NCBI RefSeq assembly: GCF_003284895.1
Contig: NZ_QMDV01000001.1
Location: 585,080-649,079 of the forward strand
Reading direction: 5' to 3'
Source: Pontibacter arcticus
GTDB taxonomy: Bacteria > Bacteroidota > Bacteroidia > Cytophagales > Hymenobacteraceae
DNA: 64,000 nt
The position numbers and the translations under genes are program-made. Shown here in pieces: positions 45,704 to 55,200 of this stretch; position 1 is the stretch's first letter; each line of letters opens with the position of its first letter. The notes beneath the pieces are model-generated. The model searched no databases. It saw only the letters and a program-made list of their open reading frames with translations, and was not told the DNA's origin.

Positions 45704-46834
45704 TTATACTTTCTTTTTATACTTGCCGGCTGCCGTTACTTCTTCTATCGCCCGGAAATATTGCTGTATCACAAAGGTATCATCAAAACGCGAAACGGCC
45801 AGTTCGCGGCTGTTTATTCCCATCTCCTCCAGCTTACTATCCGGTAGTTCGAGTAGCTTCATCATCTTAGTTGCCAGATCTGTAGGGTTACGTACTTCGC
45901 ACAAAAAACCGTTTACGCCTAGCTGTACCACCTCGCGGCAGCCCGGCACATCGGTTGCGATAATGGGTTTGCCCATAGCGGCGGCTTCTAATAAGGTACG
46001 CGGCGTGCCTTCGCGGTAAGAGGGCAAAACCACACAATCGGCATGGGTTATGATACTGGCTACTTCGTCGGTAGTGCCCAGGTATTCTACGGTGCCGGTG
46101 GCCAGCCATTCGTACAGTTTTTCGCGGGCTATACCGGAACGGCTGCGCTCATCTATCTGCCCCAGCAACTGGCATTTCACATGCGGGAATTTTTGCTGCA
46201 CCAACTTACTGGCCTGCACAAATTCCACGATGCCTTTATCATACAACACACGCGCCACCATCAGGAAAACAAACTGTTCGTTTCGCTTAAAGACAGGTGC
46301 GGGCACAAACTTTCTGGTATCGATTCCGGAGCCGGGTAACACGGCGGTTATACTTTCGCGCACGAGGTTGTGCTGCAAAAAAAGCTGCTTATCGTCGTGG
46401 TTCTGGAAAAAGACTTTAGCCGGATACCGGAAAGCGAGTTTATACAGCCGAAGCGCTATCTCTGAAATATAATCTTTGGTGATGAAAACGGTGCCCAGCC
46501 CGGATACATTATTTATACTTGGGATGCCTGCCCAGTGTGCTGCAATGGCCCCGTAAATATTGGGTTTGATAGTATATTGCAGCACCACATCCGGTTTAAT
46601 CTGTTTGTAAGCGCGGTAAAGCCGCCAGATAAGTTGCAGATCGGTGAGCGGATTTATACTTCGGTCCATCTCTACGGGTACAAACGTACAGCCGGCTTCA
46701 ATCAGTTTATCAGAATACGCATCCTGCGGCGCCACTGCTATTACCTCATGCCCTTCGGCCAGCAGCGCCCTGATCAGGCTCAGCCGGAAATTGTAAATGT
46801 TCCAGGAGGTGTTAATAACAAGGGCAATGCGCAT
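45704..46834 (-). CDS. family 4 glycosyltransferase
   Basis: A 376-residue GT-B fold enzyme. The N-terminal domain has the donor-independent INTSWNIYNFRLSL start and a short motif GLGTVF; the C-terminal domain has VLPGSGIDTRKF, FVLFLMVAR-type strand FLMVARVLYDKG and the sugar-nucleotide motif LPSYREGTPRTLLEAAAMGKPIIA with the paired glutamates of GT4. It resembles the PglA/WbpX-like enzymes that add N-acetylhexosamine or rhamnose to lipid-linked sugars. The sugar is not identifiable. rfbC follows after 16 bases. Confidence 0.93.
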   Translation of the reverse strand: MRIALVINTSWNIYNFRLSLIRALLAEGHEVIAVAPQDAYSDKLIEAGCTFVPVEMDRSINPLTDLQLIWRLYRAYKQIKPDVVLQYTIKPNIYGAIAAHWAGIPSINNVSGLGTVFITKDYISEIALRLYKLAFRYPAKVFFQNHDDKQLFLQHNLVRESITAVLPGSGIDTRKFVPAPVFKRNEQFVFLMVARVLYDKGIVEFVQASKLVQQKFPHVKCQLLGQIDERSRSGIAREKLYEWLATGTVEYLGTTDEVASIITHADCVVLPSYREGTPRTLLEAAAMGKPIIATDVPGCREVVQLGVNGFLCEVRNPTDLATKMMKLLELPDSKLEEMGINSRELAVSRFDDTFVIQQYFRAIEEVTAAGKYKKKV

Positions 46835-47122
46835 ACGTGCTCAAAAGAGAGATCTGATACTCTATAAAAAGCCGCAAGTTAGCCATTTTGCCGTACCATC
46901 AGAAAATTAAAGTAAATTGCCCCGTTTATACTTGCCGGCTACTGTTATATATACAGGCAAATGCGCTCCGCGGAACAAGGAAATCACAAGTATAACTGTA
47001 TACTTATATAGCGCAACTTTAGCCTGCACACACGTATAAACGTACTCCAAAAATAAACGCGGCTATACTCCTGCTTTCAGAAGTATAAAGCTGACCACAC
47101 AACGACGCTAAAAGATTACTAA

Positions 47123-48316
47123 ATGGCCAAAAAGCAATTCTACGAAACAGCTAAACCACAGGAAACTGCGGTGCTGGTAGCCGTACCAAGCTACAAGCAG
47201 ACAGATGCCCAGACAAAAGAATACCTCGACGAACTTACTTTCCTGACCGAAACAGCGGGCGCTACTACCCTGCACCGTTTTGTGCAGAAGCTCGACAAGC
47301 CGGACCGGGCAACTTTTGTAGGCAGTGGCAAGCTGGAAGAAATAAAAGCCTACGTACTGGAGCACAGCGTGGATATGGTGATCTTTGATGATGACCTGAG
47401 CCCCTCGCAAGTACGTAACATCGAGCGCGAACTACAGGTTAAAATTGTAGACCGCAGCTTACTGATACTTGATATTTTTGCCATGCGCGCCAAAACTGCG
47501 CAGGCACACACGCAGGTGGAAATGGCGCAGTACCAGTATCTGCTCCCACGCCTCACTAACCTCTGGACCCACCTTTCCAAACAAAAAGGGGGTATCGGTA
47601 TGAAGGGCCCTGGTGAGACCGAAATTGAAACGGACAGACGTATTGTGCGCGAAAAAATATCGCTCCTGAAAGAGCGCCTGAAAAAGTTCGAAAAGCAGAA
47701 TTTTGAACAGCGCAAATCAAGAGCCGGCATTGTGCGCGTGGCGCTGGTGGGGTATACCAACGTAGGTAAATCCACGATCATGAATTTGCTTTCGAAAGCC
47801 GATGTGTTTGCCGAAAACAAATTGTTTGCAACCGTAGATGCAACCGTTCGCAAGATCGTGATCGACAACATTCCGTTCCTGCTTTCGGATACGGTTGGGT
47901 TTATCCGGAAGCTGCCTACCAAACTGATCGAGTCGTTTAAATCTACGCTGGATGAAATTCGGGAAGCCGATCTGCTGCTGCATGTAGTGGATATTTCGCA
48001 CCCTTCTTTTGAAGACCAGATCGAAGTAGTAAAAAATACGCTGACCGATATCAATGCTTCCGATAAACCGGTACTTCTTATCTTTAACAAAATGGACCAG
48101 TACCTGCAACAGCGCGAAAAAGAGCTGCAGGAGTTTGGCGAAGAACAGCAAGTACGTCCGTCTCTGGATGACCTGAAAGCTACGTATATGGCCAAAGAGC
48201 ATGCGCCGGCCCTGTTTATTTCGGCTACCGATAAGCTGAACATAGACCAGTTGCGCGAAGAGCTGTTCAGAAGAGTGGCAGAACTGCATTACGAACGCTA
48301 CCCCAACAACGTGTAA
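47123..48316 (+). CDS. hflX: ribosome-associated GTPase HflX
   Basis: A 397-residue GTPase. The N-terminal HflX domain has ATFVGSGKLEEIKAYV and FDDDLSPSQVRNIER, with the glycine-rich linker QKGGIGMKGPGETEIETD; the G domain has VALVGYTNVGKSTIMNLL (G1), TVDATVRK (G2), LSDTVGFIRKLP (G3) and FNKMD (G4). HflX splits stalled ribosomes under stress. The C-terminus is short, ending LHYERYPNNV. Monocistronic, with several AAGTATA heptamers in the upstream gap. Confidence 0.97.
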   Translation: MAKKQFYETAKPQETAVLVAVPSYKQTDAQTKEYLDELTFLTETAGATTLHRFVQKLDKPDRATFVGSGKLEEIKAYVLEHSVDMVIFDDDLSPSQVRNIERELQVKIVDRSLLILDIFAMRAKTAQAHTQVEMAQYQYLLPRLTNLWTHLSKQKGGIGMKGPGETEIETDRRIVREKISLLKERLKKFEKQNFEQRKSRAGIVRVALVGYTNVGKSTIMNLLSKADVFAENKLFATVDATVRKIVIDNIPFLLSDTVGFIRKLPTKLIESFKSTLDEIREADLLLHVVDISHPSFEDQIEVVKNTLTDINASDKPVLLIFNKMDQYLQQREKELQEFGEEQQVRPSLDDLKATYMAKEHAPALFISATDKLNIDQLREELFRRVAELHYERYPNNV

Positions 48317-48382
48317 AGGCGCATCAGCGCTATTCGGCAAGCTGTTTCTGCCTGCTACACAACTATTTTAGAAGTCTATCAG

Positions 48383-48434
48383 TAAAATCACGAAATCAAG
48401 AGCTGGATAACCGGCCCTTGTTTTCGTGATTTTA
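48383..48434 (+). terminator. hairpin ending at the sixA start codon
   Basis: An 18-base stem with one mismatch (48383-48400 with 48417-48434) whose 3' arm ends four bases before the sixA ATG. It may terminate hflX transcription, but it also occupies the place of any sixA ribosome-binding site. Confidence 0.55.
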
Positions 48435-48438
48435 TACT

Positions 48439-48933
48439 ATGAAGACGCTATACATTCTTAGACACGCCAAATCGAGCTGGGACTTTAACGAACTAAGTGA
48501 CCACGACAGGCCGCTTAACAAACGAGGCCGCACCGATGCCGCTATCATGGGCCAGGAACTGGCCTCACGGGATGTTAACCCCGAAATTATTATATCCAGC
48601 ACCGCGGTACGCGCCCTTTCTACAGCCACCCTTATCAGTAAAGAACTAGGCTTTAACCCACAGGATATCTTGTTGCGCGAGCGCGTGTACGGTGCCTCCA
48701 AAGAAGACTTACTGGAAGTGGTGCAGGAAGTAGCTACCGAAGTACAGACGGTAATGCTGGTGGGCCACAACGAAACCATTTCCGAGTTTGCCAATTCGCT
48801 TTCGCCGGAGCCTTTGGCAGCTATGCCCACCGCCGGCGTTATTGCGCTGGAATTTAACTGCGACAGCTGGTACGAGATCAGCCGCGACAATGCCCGCTTA
48901 CTTTTCTTCGACTTCCCTAAAAACTACGAATAA
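48439..48933 (+). CDS. sixA: SixA-like histidine phosphatase
   Basis: A 164-residue phosphatase of the histidine phosphatase (branch 1) superfamily. Catalytic His and Arg are in YILRHAKSSW, the second Arg in VRALSTATLI and the second His in MLVGHNETISE. SixA from E. coli removes phosphate from the histidine of ArcB and of the nitrogen-type PTS. It lacks the N-terminal domains of other classes and has typical SixA length. The gene lies 51 bases upstream of ppk1 on the same strand. Confidence 0.9.
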   Translation: MKTLYILRHAKSSWDFNELSDHDRPLNKRGRTDAAIMGQELASRDVNPEIIISSTAVRALSTATLISKELGFNPQDILLRERVYGASKEDLLEVVQEVATEVQTVMLVGHNETISEFANSLSPEPLAAMPTAGVIALEFNCDSWYEISRDNARLLFFDFPKNYE

Positions 48934-48984
48934 GCTTATTTGCCCGCCGCAAGTATACTTTAACCCTTTTTATTGCCCGATTTT

Positions 48985-51081
48985 ATGATGCAAAAACATA
49001 CCGATACAACTGCTTCTGAGCAACAGCAGGCACCTTTTATAAACCGTGAGCTTAGCTGGCTGGCTTTTAATTACCGCGTACTGCAGGAAGCCAAAGACAA
49101 GACTGTTCCGTTGCTGGAGCGCATTAAGTTTATGGCTATTTTCTCTTCTAACCTCGATGAGTATTTTAAAGTACGCGTAGCCACGCTCAAGCGCCTCATC
49201 AACCTTAAAAAGAAAACACTCCAGAAGCTAGGCGATGACCCGACCGATACATTCGGGCAGGTGATAGCAGAAGTAAAAAGGCAGCAGGAAGAGTTTGGAC
49301 TTGTGTACCGCGAAAGTATACTTGCCGACCTGCGCAAAGAGCACATCTATATGCTGACCGAAAACGACCTGAGCCCCGCGCAGCAGGAATGGGTAAAAGC
49401 ATACTTTGCCGAAACGGTGCAGCCATTGCTCCAGACCATTGTGTTAGATGATACCGAAACCGCGCTCTTCCTGAAGGACCAGACCGTGTACTTAGGCGTG
49501 CAACTGCTGGAGCCGGTTACAGACGAATGTAAACCGGTTGGCTATAGTATGATCGAGATCCCGACTAAAAAGCATGGCGGCCGCTTTGTGAAACTGCCCA
49601 CCGAAGGCGAAGAGCGCTACGTGATGTTTGTGGATGATGTGATCCGGTTTTGCCTGCCGGCCTTGTTTCCGAAGTATAAAAAGTTTGATGCACACGCCGT
49701 AAAAGTATCCCGTGATGCCGAACTCGACATTGAAGAAGATGTATCGGATAACTTGATGGCCAAGATTAAAAAAAGCCTGAAGAAACGCGAAAGTGGCTAC
49801 CCGGCCCGCCTCCTCTACGACCCTGAAACGCCACAGGATTTACTGGATGCGATGATGGCACACACCGGCATTTCGGAAGACGAGCTGGTGGAAGGCAGCA
49901 AATACCACAACTTCCGCGATTTTTTCGGATTTCCGGATTTTAACTTGCCCGGCCTGAAGTATGAACCGCAGCCAACCTTAACACACCCGTGGCTGGAGCA
50001 GGAACCAAGTATAATTGAGGCCATTAAAACCCGCGATGCGCTGGTGCATTACCCTTACCAGTCATTCGGGTATGTGCTGCGCCTGTTCCGCGAAGCCGCC
50101 GAAGACCCTAAAGTACGCGCCATTAGTGTAACCTTGTACCGTGTCGCCGAAGACTCAGCCATTGCCAAAGCCCTTATAAAAGCAGCTAAAAACGGCAAAC
50201 TGGTTACCGTAATTGTAGAGCTGAAAGCGCGCTTCGACGAAGAATCCAACATTTACTGGGCTGGCAAACTGCAGAAGGCCGGTGCTAACGTCATACTCGG
50301 TGCGCCCGACCTGAAAGTACACTCTAAACTTGGGTTGATCACCCGCAGCGATGAAGGCAAACTGGTAAATTATGCCTACTTAAGTACAGGCAATTACAAC
50401 GAAGACACCTCTGCCATTTACGCCGACCACGCTTTGTTTACAGCCGATCCGCGCCTTACCAAAGATGTGGAACAGGTGTTTAATTTCTTTATTGATCATC
50501 AGACCGATAAAAAATTCAAGCACCTGCTGATGGCACCTATTAACATGCGCAAAGGGTTTGAAAGCCTGATAGACCAGGAAATAGAAAATGCGAAGCAAGG
50601 ACTGCCAGCCAGTATGATCGTGAAGCTGAACGCACTACAGGACGAACGCATGATCCGGAAACTGTACAGCGCCAGCCAGGCCGGTGTTAAAATACAATTA
50701 CTGGTACGTGGTATCTGTTGCCTGCAACCGGGCGTGGAAGGCATCAGCGAAAACATAACTGTGCGCAGCATTGTAGACCGTTACCTGGAACATGCCCGCG
50801 TCTATATTTTCCATAACAACGGCGACGAGCGCTACTACATTGCCTCCGCCGATTGGATGACGCGCAACCTGAACCGCCGCGTGGAAGTAGCTTTCCCGAT
50901 CTATCAGCCTGAACTTATAAAAGAGCTCCGCCACATCATAGATCTGCAGCTGAGCGATACCACCAAAGCCCGCCACGTTGATAACACCTACGCTACGGAT
51001 GGCACTGAAAAAGTAAGATCGCAGTACGATACCTATGCTTACCTGAAAGCCATGCTGCCAGCAGACCAGAAGGAAGTATAA
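48985..51081 (+). CDS. ppk1: polyphosphate kinase Ppk1
   Basis: A 698-residue Ppk1 from the ATG at 48985; an in-frame TTG at 48973 is rejected because the ATG fits better. The N-terminal domain has FINRELSWLAFNYRVLQEA and SSNLDEYFKVRV; catalytic histidines sit in KVHSKLGLITR (autophosphorylated) and in the later VYIFHNNGDERYYI. It polymerises the gamma phosphate of ATP into polyphosphate at the membrane. Length and motifs are normal. No ppx is adjacent; a SixA-type phosphatase precedes it and a phosphoesterase-containing lipoprotein follows on the other strand. Confidence 0.97.
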   Translation: MMQKHTDTTASEQQQAPFINRELSWLAFNYRVLQEAKDKTVPLLERIKFMAIFSSNLDEYFKVRVATLKRLINLKKKTLQKLGDDPTDTFGQVIAEVKRQQEEFGLVYRESILADLRKEHIYMLTENDLSPAQQEWVKAYFAETVQPLLQTIVLDDTETALFLKDQTVYLGVQLLEPVTDECKPVGYSMIEIPTKKHGGRFVKLPTEGEERYVMFVDDVIRFCLPALFPKYKKFDAHAVKVSRDAELDIEEDVSDNLMAKIKKSLKKRESGYPARLLYDPETPQDLLDAMMAHTGISEDELVEGSKYHNFRDFFGFPDFNLPGLKYEPQPTLTHPWLEQEPSIIEAIKTRDALVHYPYQSFGYVLRLFREAAEDPKVRAISVTLYRVAEDSAIAKALIKAAKNGKLVTVIVELKARFDEESNIYWAGKLQKAGANVILGAPDLKVHSKLGLITRSDEGKLVNYAYLSTGNYNEDTSAIYADHALFTADPRLTKDVEQVFNFFIDHQTDKKFKHLLMAPINMRKGFESLIDQEIENAKQGLPASMIVKLNALQDERMIRKLYSASQAGVKIQLLVRGICCLQPGVEGISENITVRSIVDRYLEHARVYIFHNNGDERYYIASADWMTRNLNRRVEVAFPIYQPELIKELRHIIDLQLSDTTKARHVDNTYATDGTEKVRSQYDTYAYLKAMLPADQKEV

Positions 51082-51098
51082 TCAAAGTATAACGCACA

Positions 51099-51137
51099 AA
51101 AAAGGAGCCTGCTGCAATGTATAGCAGGCTCCTTTTT
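51099..51137. terminator. bidirectional hairpin terminator
   Basis: Fifteen-base perfect stem (AAAAAGGAGCCTGCT and complement) with A and T runs on the outside. It ends ppk1 and possibly also the convergent DUF6268 gene. Confidence 0.85.
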
Positions 51138-51173
51138 GCTTTGGGTATAGTATAAACCGGAGTTTATACTATG

Positions 51174-52229
51174 TTATCTTCTTTTTCGGCTTTTATCCAG
51201 CATGGCACGCGGCGGCACAATAAACAGTTCTACGCTCACGTAGCCGGCCCCGGCTATATCATTGATGATCAGCTCGTCCCGGGATCCTATTTCATCGAAC
51301 ACGCGATTGCGGTAGTTCTGCCGGAAGCCGCCTTCCACGCCAAACCACAAAAAGTCATAAATTTCCTGCTCCAGGCGCAGTTGTGCTTTAACATCGGTGC
51401 GGCGCAATTCTATATTCCCGAACTGCGAGAGCGGCTCATCCTGCACCGACAGGTTATAGCTGGCACCTTCCAGGCGGTAGCCGGCATATAGCAGCGTTTT
51501 ATCTGATACATTGTAGCGCACCTTTACGTTTGCCGGGAAGATCGCCTCTACCCCCCATTTATCGTTGTAGGTTCTGTTGTAGATAATGGCCGGGTATATA
51601 CTGCGTCTGCCAAAGTTATACCCGATCTGGAAGCCAACGCCCCAGGCAAAGTAGGGGCTTTTTTTCCAGCCATACCCTACATCAATGGTCGTTCTGAGGT
51701 AGTCTGTTGTGTTGATATTATCGCGGGTATAGTCACCGTTAAGCTCACCTTTCAGGCGCACCAGGTAAAAGTTCTTCTCGTTTAAGGACCGCAGGAACAC
51801 AACCTGTGCCCCTATACTTTTGAGGTTCTTGTCTTCCAGGTTTTCGTAGAGGCTGTAAGAACCGGAGTTTACGTTTTCAAAGTTATATTCTTCAAACTCG
51901 TAATCAAACCCAACTACTACCTTAGTACGAGGCTTGTTTACAACGGGCGCATTCACCTTCAGGAAAAACTGGTTGAAACGCCGCACACGGCTGTTGCCAT
52001 TTCCTACGGCCGGGTTATCCGATTCGGAATCTATATCAAACTGAGGCAAGCGCTCATACCCGATCACGAGGCCTTTGCCACGGCCGGTGCCTAATACCGA
52101 CGGGCTGGCATATTCAATTTCGCCTTCATCTATAACCGTTTCTGTAGCTTCTGTTTCAGTTTGCTGCGCACTGGCAACATAGGGAGCCAGTAAACAAAAC
52201 GCTCCGAGTAAATATATTTTTAGATTCAT
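51174..52229 (-). CDS. outer membrane DUF6268-like beta-barrel protein
   Basis: A 351-residue protein with a signal peptide ending YVASAQQ (about residue 23). The mature chain has regularly spaced amphipathic strands ending in aromatic residues (for example FFLKVNAPVVN, YSLYENLED, GVGFQIGYNFGRR, LYAGYRLEG) and finishes with GYVSVELFIVPPRAMLDK, consistent with a small outer membrane barrel of the DUF6268 type. Function of the family is unknown. It is transcribed in the same direction as the large fusion gene upstream of it, 59 bases away. Confidence 0.75.
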   Translation of the reverse strand: MNLKIYLLGAFCLLAPYVASAQQTETEATETVIDEGEIEYASPSVLGTGRGKGLVIGYERLPQFDIDSESDNPAVGNGNSRVRRFNQFFLKVNAPVVNKPRTKVVVGFDYEFEEYNFENVNSGSYSLYENLEDKNLKSIGAQVVFLRSLNEKNFYLVRLKGELNGDYTRDNINTTDYLRTTIDVGYGWKKSPYFAWGVGFQIGYNFGRRSIYPAIIYNRTYNDKWGVEAIFPANVKVRYNVSDKTLLYAGYRLEGASYNLSVQDEPLSQFGNIELRRTDVKAQLRLEQEIYDFLWFGVEGGFRQNYRNRVFDEIGSRDELIINDIAGAGYVSVELFIVPPRAMLDKSRKRR

Positions 52230-52288
52230 GTGATGTAGTAAACAATTGATTTTAAAAGTATAAAGTATGATTTTATACTTGCCTGATG

Positions 52289-55200
52289 TTAAAATAAAAA
52301 TCCGAATTCCAGCATCCAGAGTTTATCATACTGCCCCACCGCGTAGGTAGCCGATATTACGTTTCGGTTCAGCAGATCAACCCAAACGCCGCCGCCATAG
52401 GCTGTATGCAAACTCCGGAAGAAGCTGCCGCTCGGGTCGCTGTCCGTGTATACGCGTCCGGCATCAAATAATCCGAGTATGCCGATTTTGCCCGGCGACA
52501 AGTATAAATTATAATCAAAAAGCTGGATGCGCGCCTCCGCGTTGGCGTAGATGGCCGATGTGCCGGCAAAGCGCGTACGGCGGTAACCACGCAGGTTATC
52601 CATGCCGCCCAGGGTATTGGCCTGGTAAAAACGATAATCCCCGAAGTTATGCGAAGCGCCTACCCTGCCTGCCCATGTTAGCTGTATCGGGAAGTTAGGA
52701 CTAAGGTAAAAACTGAAATCAGAAGTGATGTTGGTAAAGCTCAGTCTTTCGGCATCTACCTGCTGGTTGTAGCTGATGCGGTTGTTCATGCGCAGCCCGA
52801 TGCGTGGGTTGGCCCTGGTGCCGCCGCCAATTACATCGAGGTTGGCGTACGCCACGGCTCCAATGTAATGCTGCGAGTTGAATTCGCCTTTCTCAAAGTT
52901 ATAGGTGCCAGGTTCTATTCTGCCTTCGCGCGCCTCATTCCGCAGGAACGTTTCTTCATCATCGTTCAGTACTTTAAAGCGGTCGTAAGTCGGCCCGATA
53001 CCCATTTTCAGGAAATGCGTGACATCCTTGTATATGGTCGCGCTGGCTCCGATGCGCTCGTACCGAACCCGGTAAAAGCTGTCATCGATATCCGCGCCTT
53101 GCTCGCTGGTATTGCCCAGGCCATAATAATTCCGTTGGAACTGAGGCCCCTGCACTAACCCATTTAAGGCTAGGTTCCAGTCGTTTATAACGTGTTTCAG
53201 ATCGCCGGTGTAGCGCACGTTAAAAGAGCTCGACAGGAAAGCATAGTTCGCCTCCAGTAAGTGTTCCGATGCGTACGGCTTCTTCCTGAACTTCTGGGTG
53301 CGCAACAGTACGCCTGCTCCTAAAAATACGCCATCATCCACGTTATACTCTAGCGATAACCTCGGCCCTACATAAGGCAGCAGGTAATTATCGCGGTCGT
53401 ATACGTTCACATCCGGGTAAGGCGATAATTTGAGTTTCGTTTCGGAGCCGGCATGCAGCTCGTTTCCTTCTTCGGTATCATAGAGGATGGTATACTTTTT
53501 AAGGCCTTTCACGCTGGAGCTGTCGGTGATCAGGTCTTCGTCGTTGCCACCGATAATGCGCACGATAATCCCTTTGCTCACATCCCCTGAAAGTATAAAT
53601 TCGTCTTCGCCGCCCAGCCCGTACAGGCGCAGCTCTTTGGTTTCGCTTGTCAGGAAAGTGCGGTCGTATAACAGTTCGCGCACTTCACTTTCTTTCGTGA
53701 TCTTGTATACCTGTAATTGTGTTTGTTCATCGTTAAGGCGCTGCACTACAAAGCGTTCGTGCTTGTCGCTTCCTGCCACATCTACCATGCGGCTCAGGTG
53801 CTCGTAAAACTCCTCGGCGGCGGCAGGCAGCTTATCTCTCCTGGATTTCAGCTTCGCCTTAATTTCCTGCCCGGACATTTCGCGCACGCTTGCCGGGAGT
53901 TCGTTTATGGCATCTTCTATCACGGCATCTGTCATGTTGGTCTTGATATCCTGGGCAATCCGTATCCAGTCCTGGCGGGTTACGCTGGAGGCAAAGGTGC
54001 GGTCAAGCGTTAAAGCACTTAAGTTCAGGCCAACAATGTCATCAAAATCATACCCAAAGTTTTGGATGTTCCGGACGCCCCATTTGCGGGTAGCCAGCCA
54101 GGGCATAATGCCGTCAGCCTTAAAGAAAGCCTGGTCACGGTCTTCGGGCACAGGGATGTAGCGTTTGCTTTTGCCATCTTCCAGGCGTTGCTCAGCCCAG
54201 CGCCATTGCCCTTCATGGCGGTCCCAGTCTCCTATCAGCATATCCAGCAGGCGGGCGCGCGCAAATTCCTGTTCATCTACGCGATGGTCGTTATCCTGAT
54301 GAAGCTCTTCGAGCACTTTATCGGTGCCTACCAGGTTTTTTGCGTTTCCGAGACTGGCTGTTTCTTCGTGGTTTTCGTCGGCATCTTCTTCTAAAAACGC
54401 CATGGTGTTGCCAAACTCATCTATGTACTGGCGCAGGTACGGCGTGTTGGGTATGTATACCAGTTTGGGGTTGGCATGGTATACACCGGCGGCATCGGCC
54501 AGTTTCGGAATCACCAAAGCGCCATAGGGGTGTTGTGCCGAAATCTGATCCTGTAACAGGGCACGCGCTGCTGTTTCGCGCAGGTAATCGGGTAAGGCCA
54601 GGGTCGGGTCTTTGTCTATACTTCGGAGTTTATACTCGGTGGCATCGGGGTTCCGTACTTTAAGCGAAGCCGTTTGTTTACCGCCGCCTTTCTGGTACGG
54701 CACCAAGCCGCCAAACTCGTTTTTCATGTCGAGGACAGGTATGGTAACCGGCGTTGCCCACTCCTGGCGGTAATGTTCCCCCAGCAGCAATTTGCGCATA
54801 CCGGAGGCCGTGTAGTTTTTACTGGCCGCAAGGGTAATGGTACTATCTTCGTAGTTGATATTATCCTGTACCAGCGGTTCTTCGCGGCGCGGCTTTTTGG
54901 CGTAGACAGGTGTTTTAAACGTGATCTTTCCGGTAGATCCATCTCCTTCGGGCACCCAGAATTCCGTCCATACTTCGCCGTTCTCATAGTATAACATCTT
55001 GGCAAAACCTTTGATGCGCTGCGCGTAAGCCGTTGCTTCGCCACCCGGGTTAATGTACTGGTCTTTGCAGCCGGAGCCACTAACAATGTGCGGCAGGTTG
55101 TTTATCTTGAAATACTGCAGGGCGTGCTCGTGGCCGGCAGCGTATACAATGTTATCATACTTGTTAAAGATATTCTGAAGGCCTTTTATATACGCCTGGT

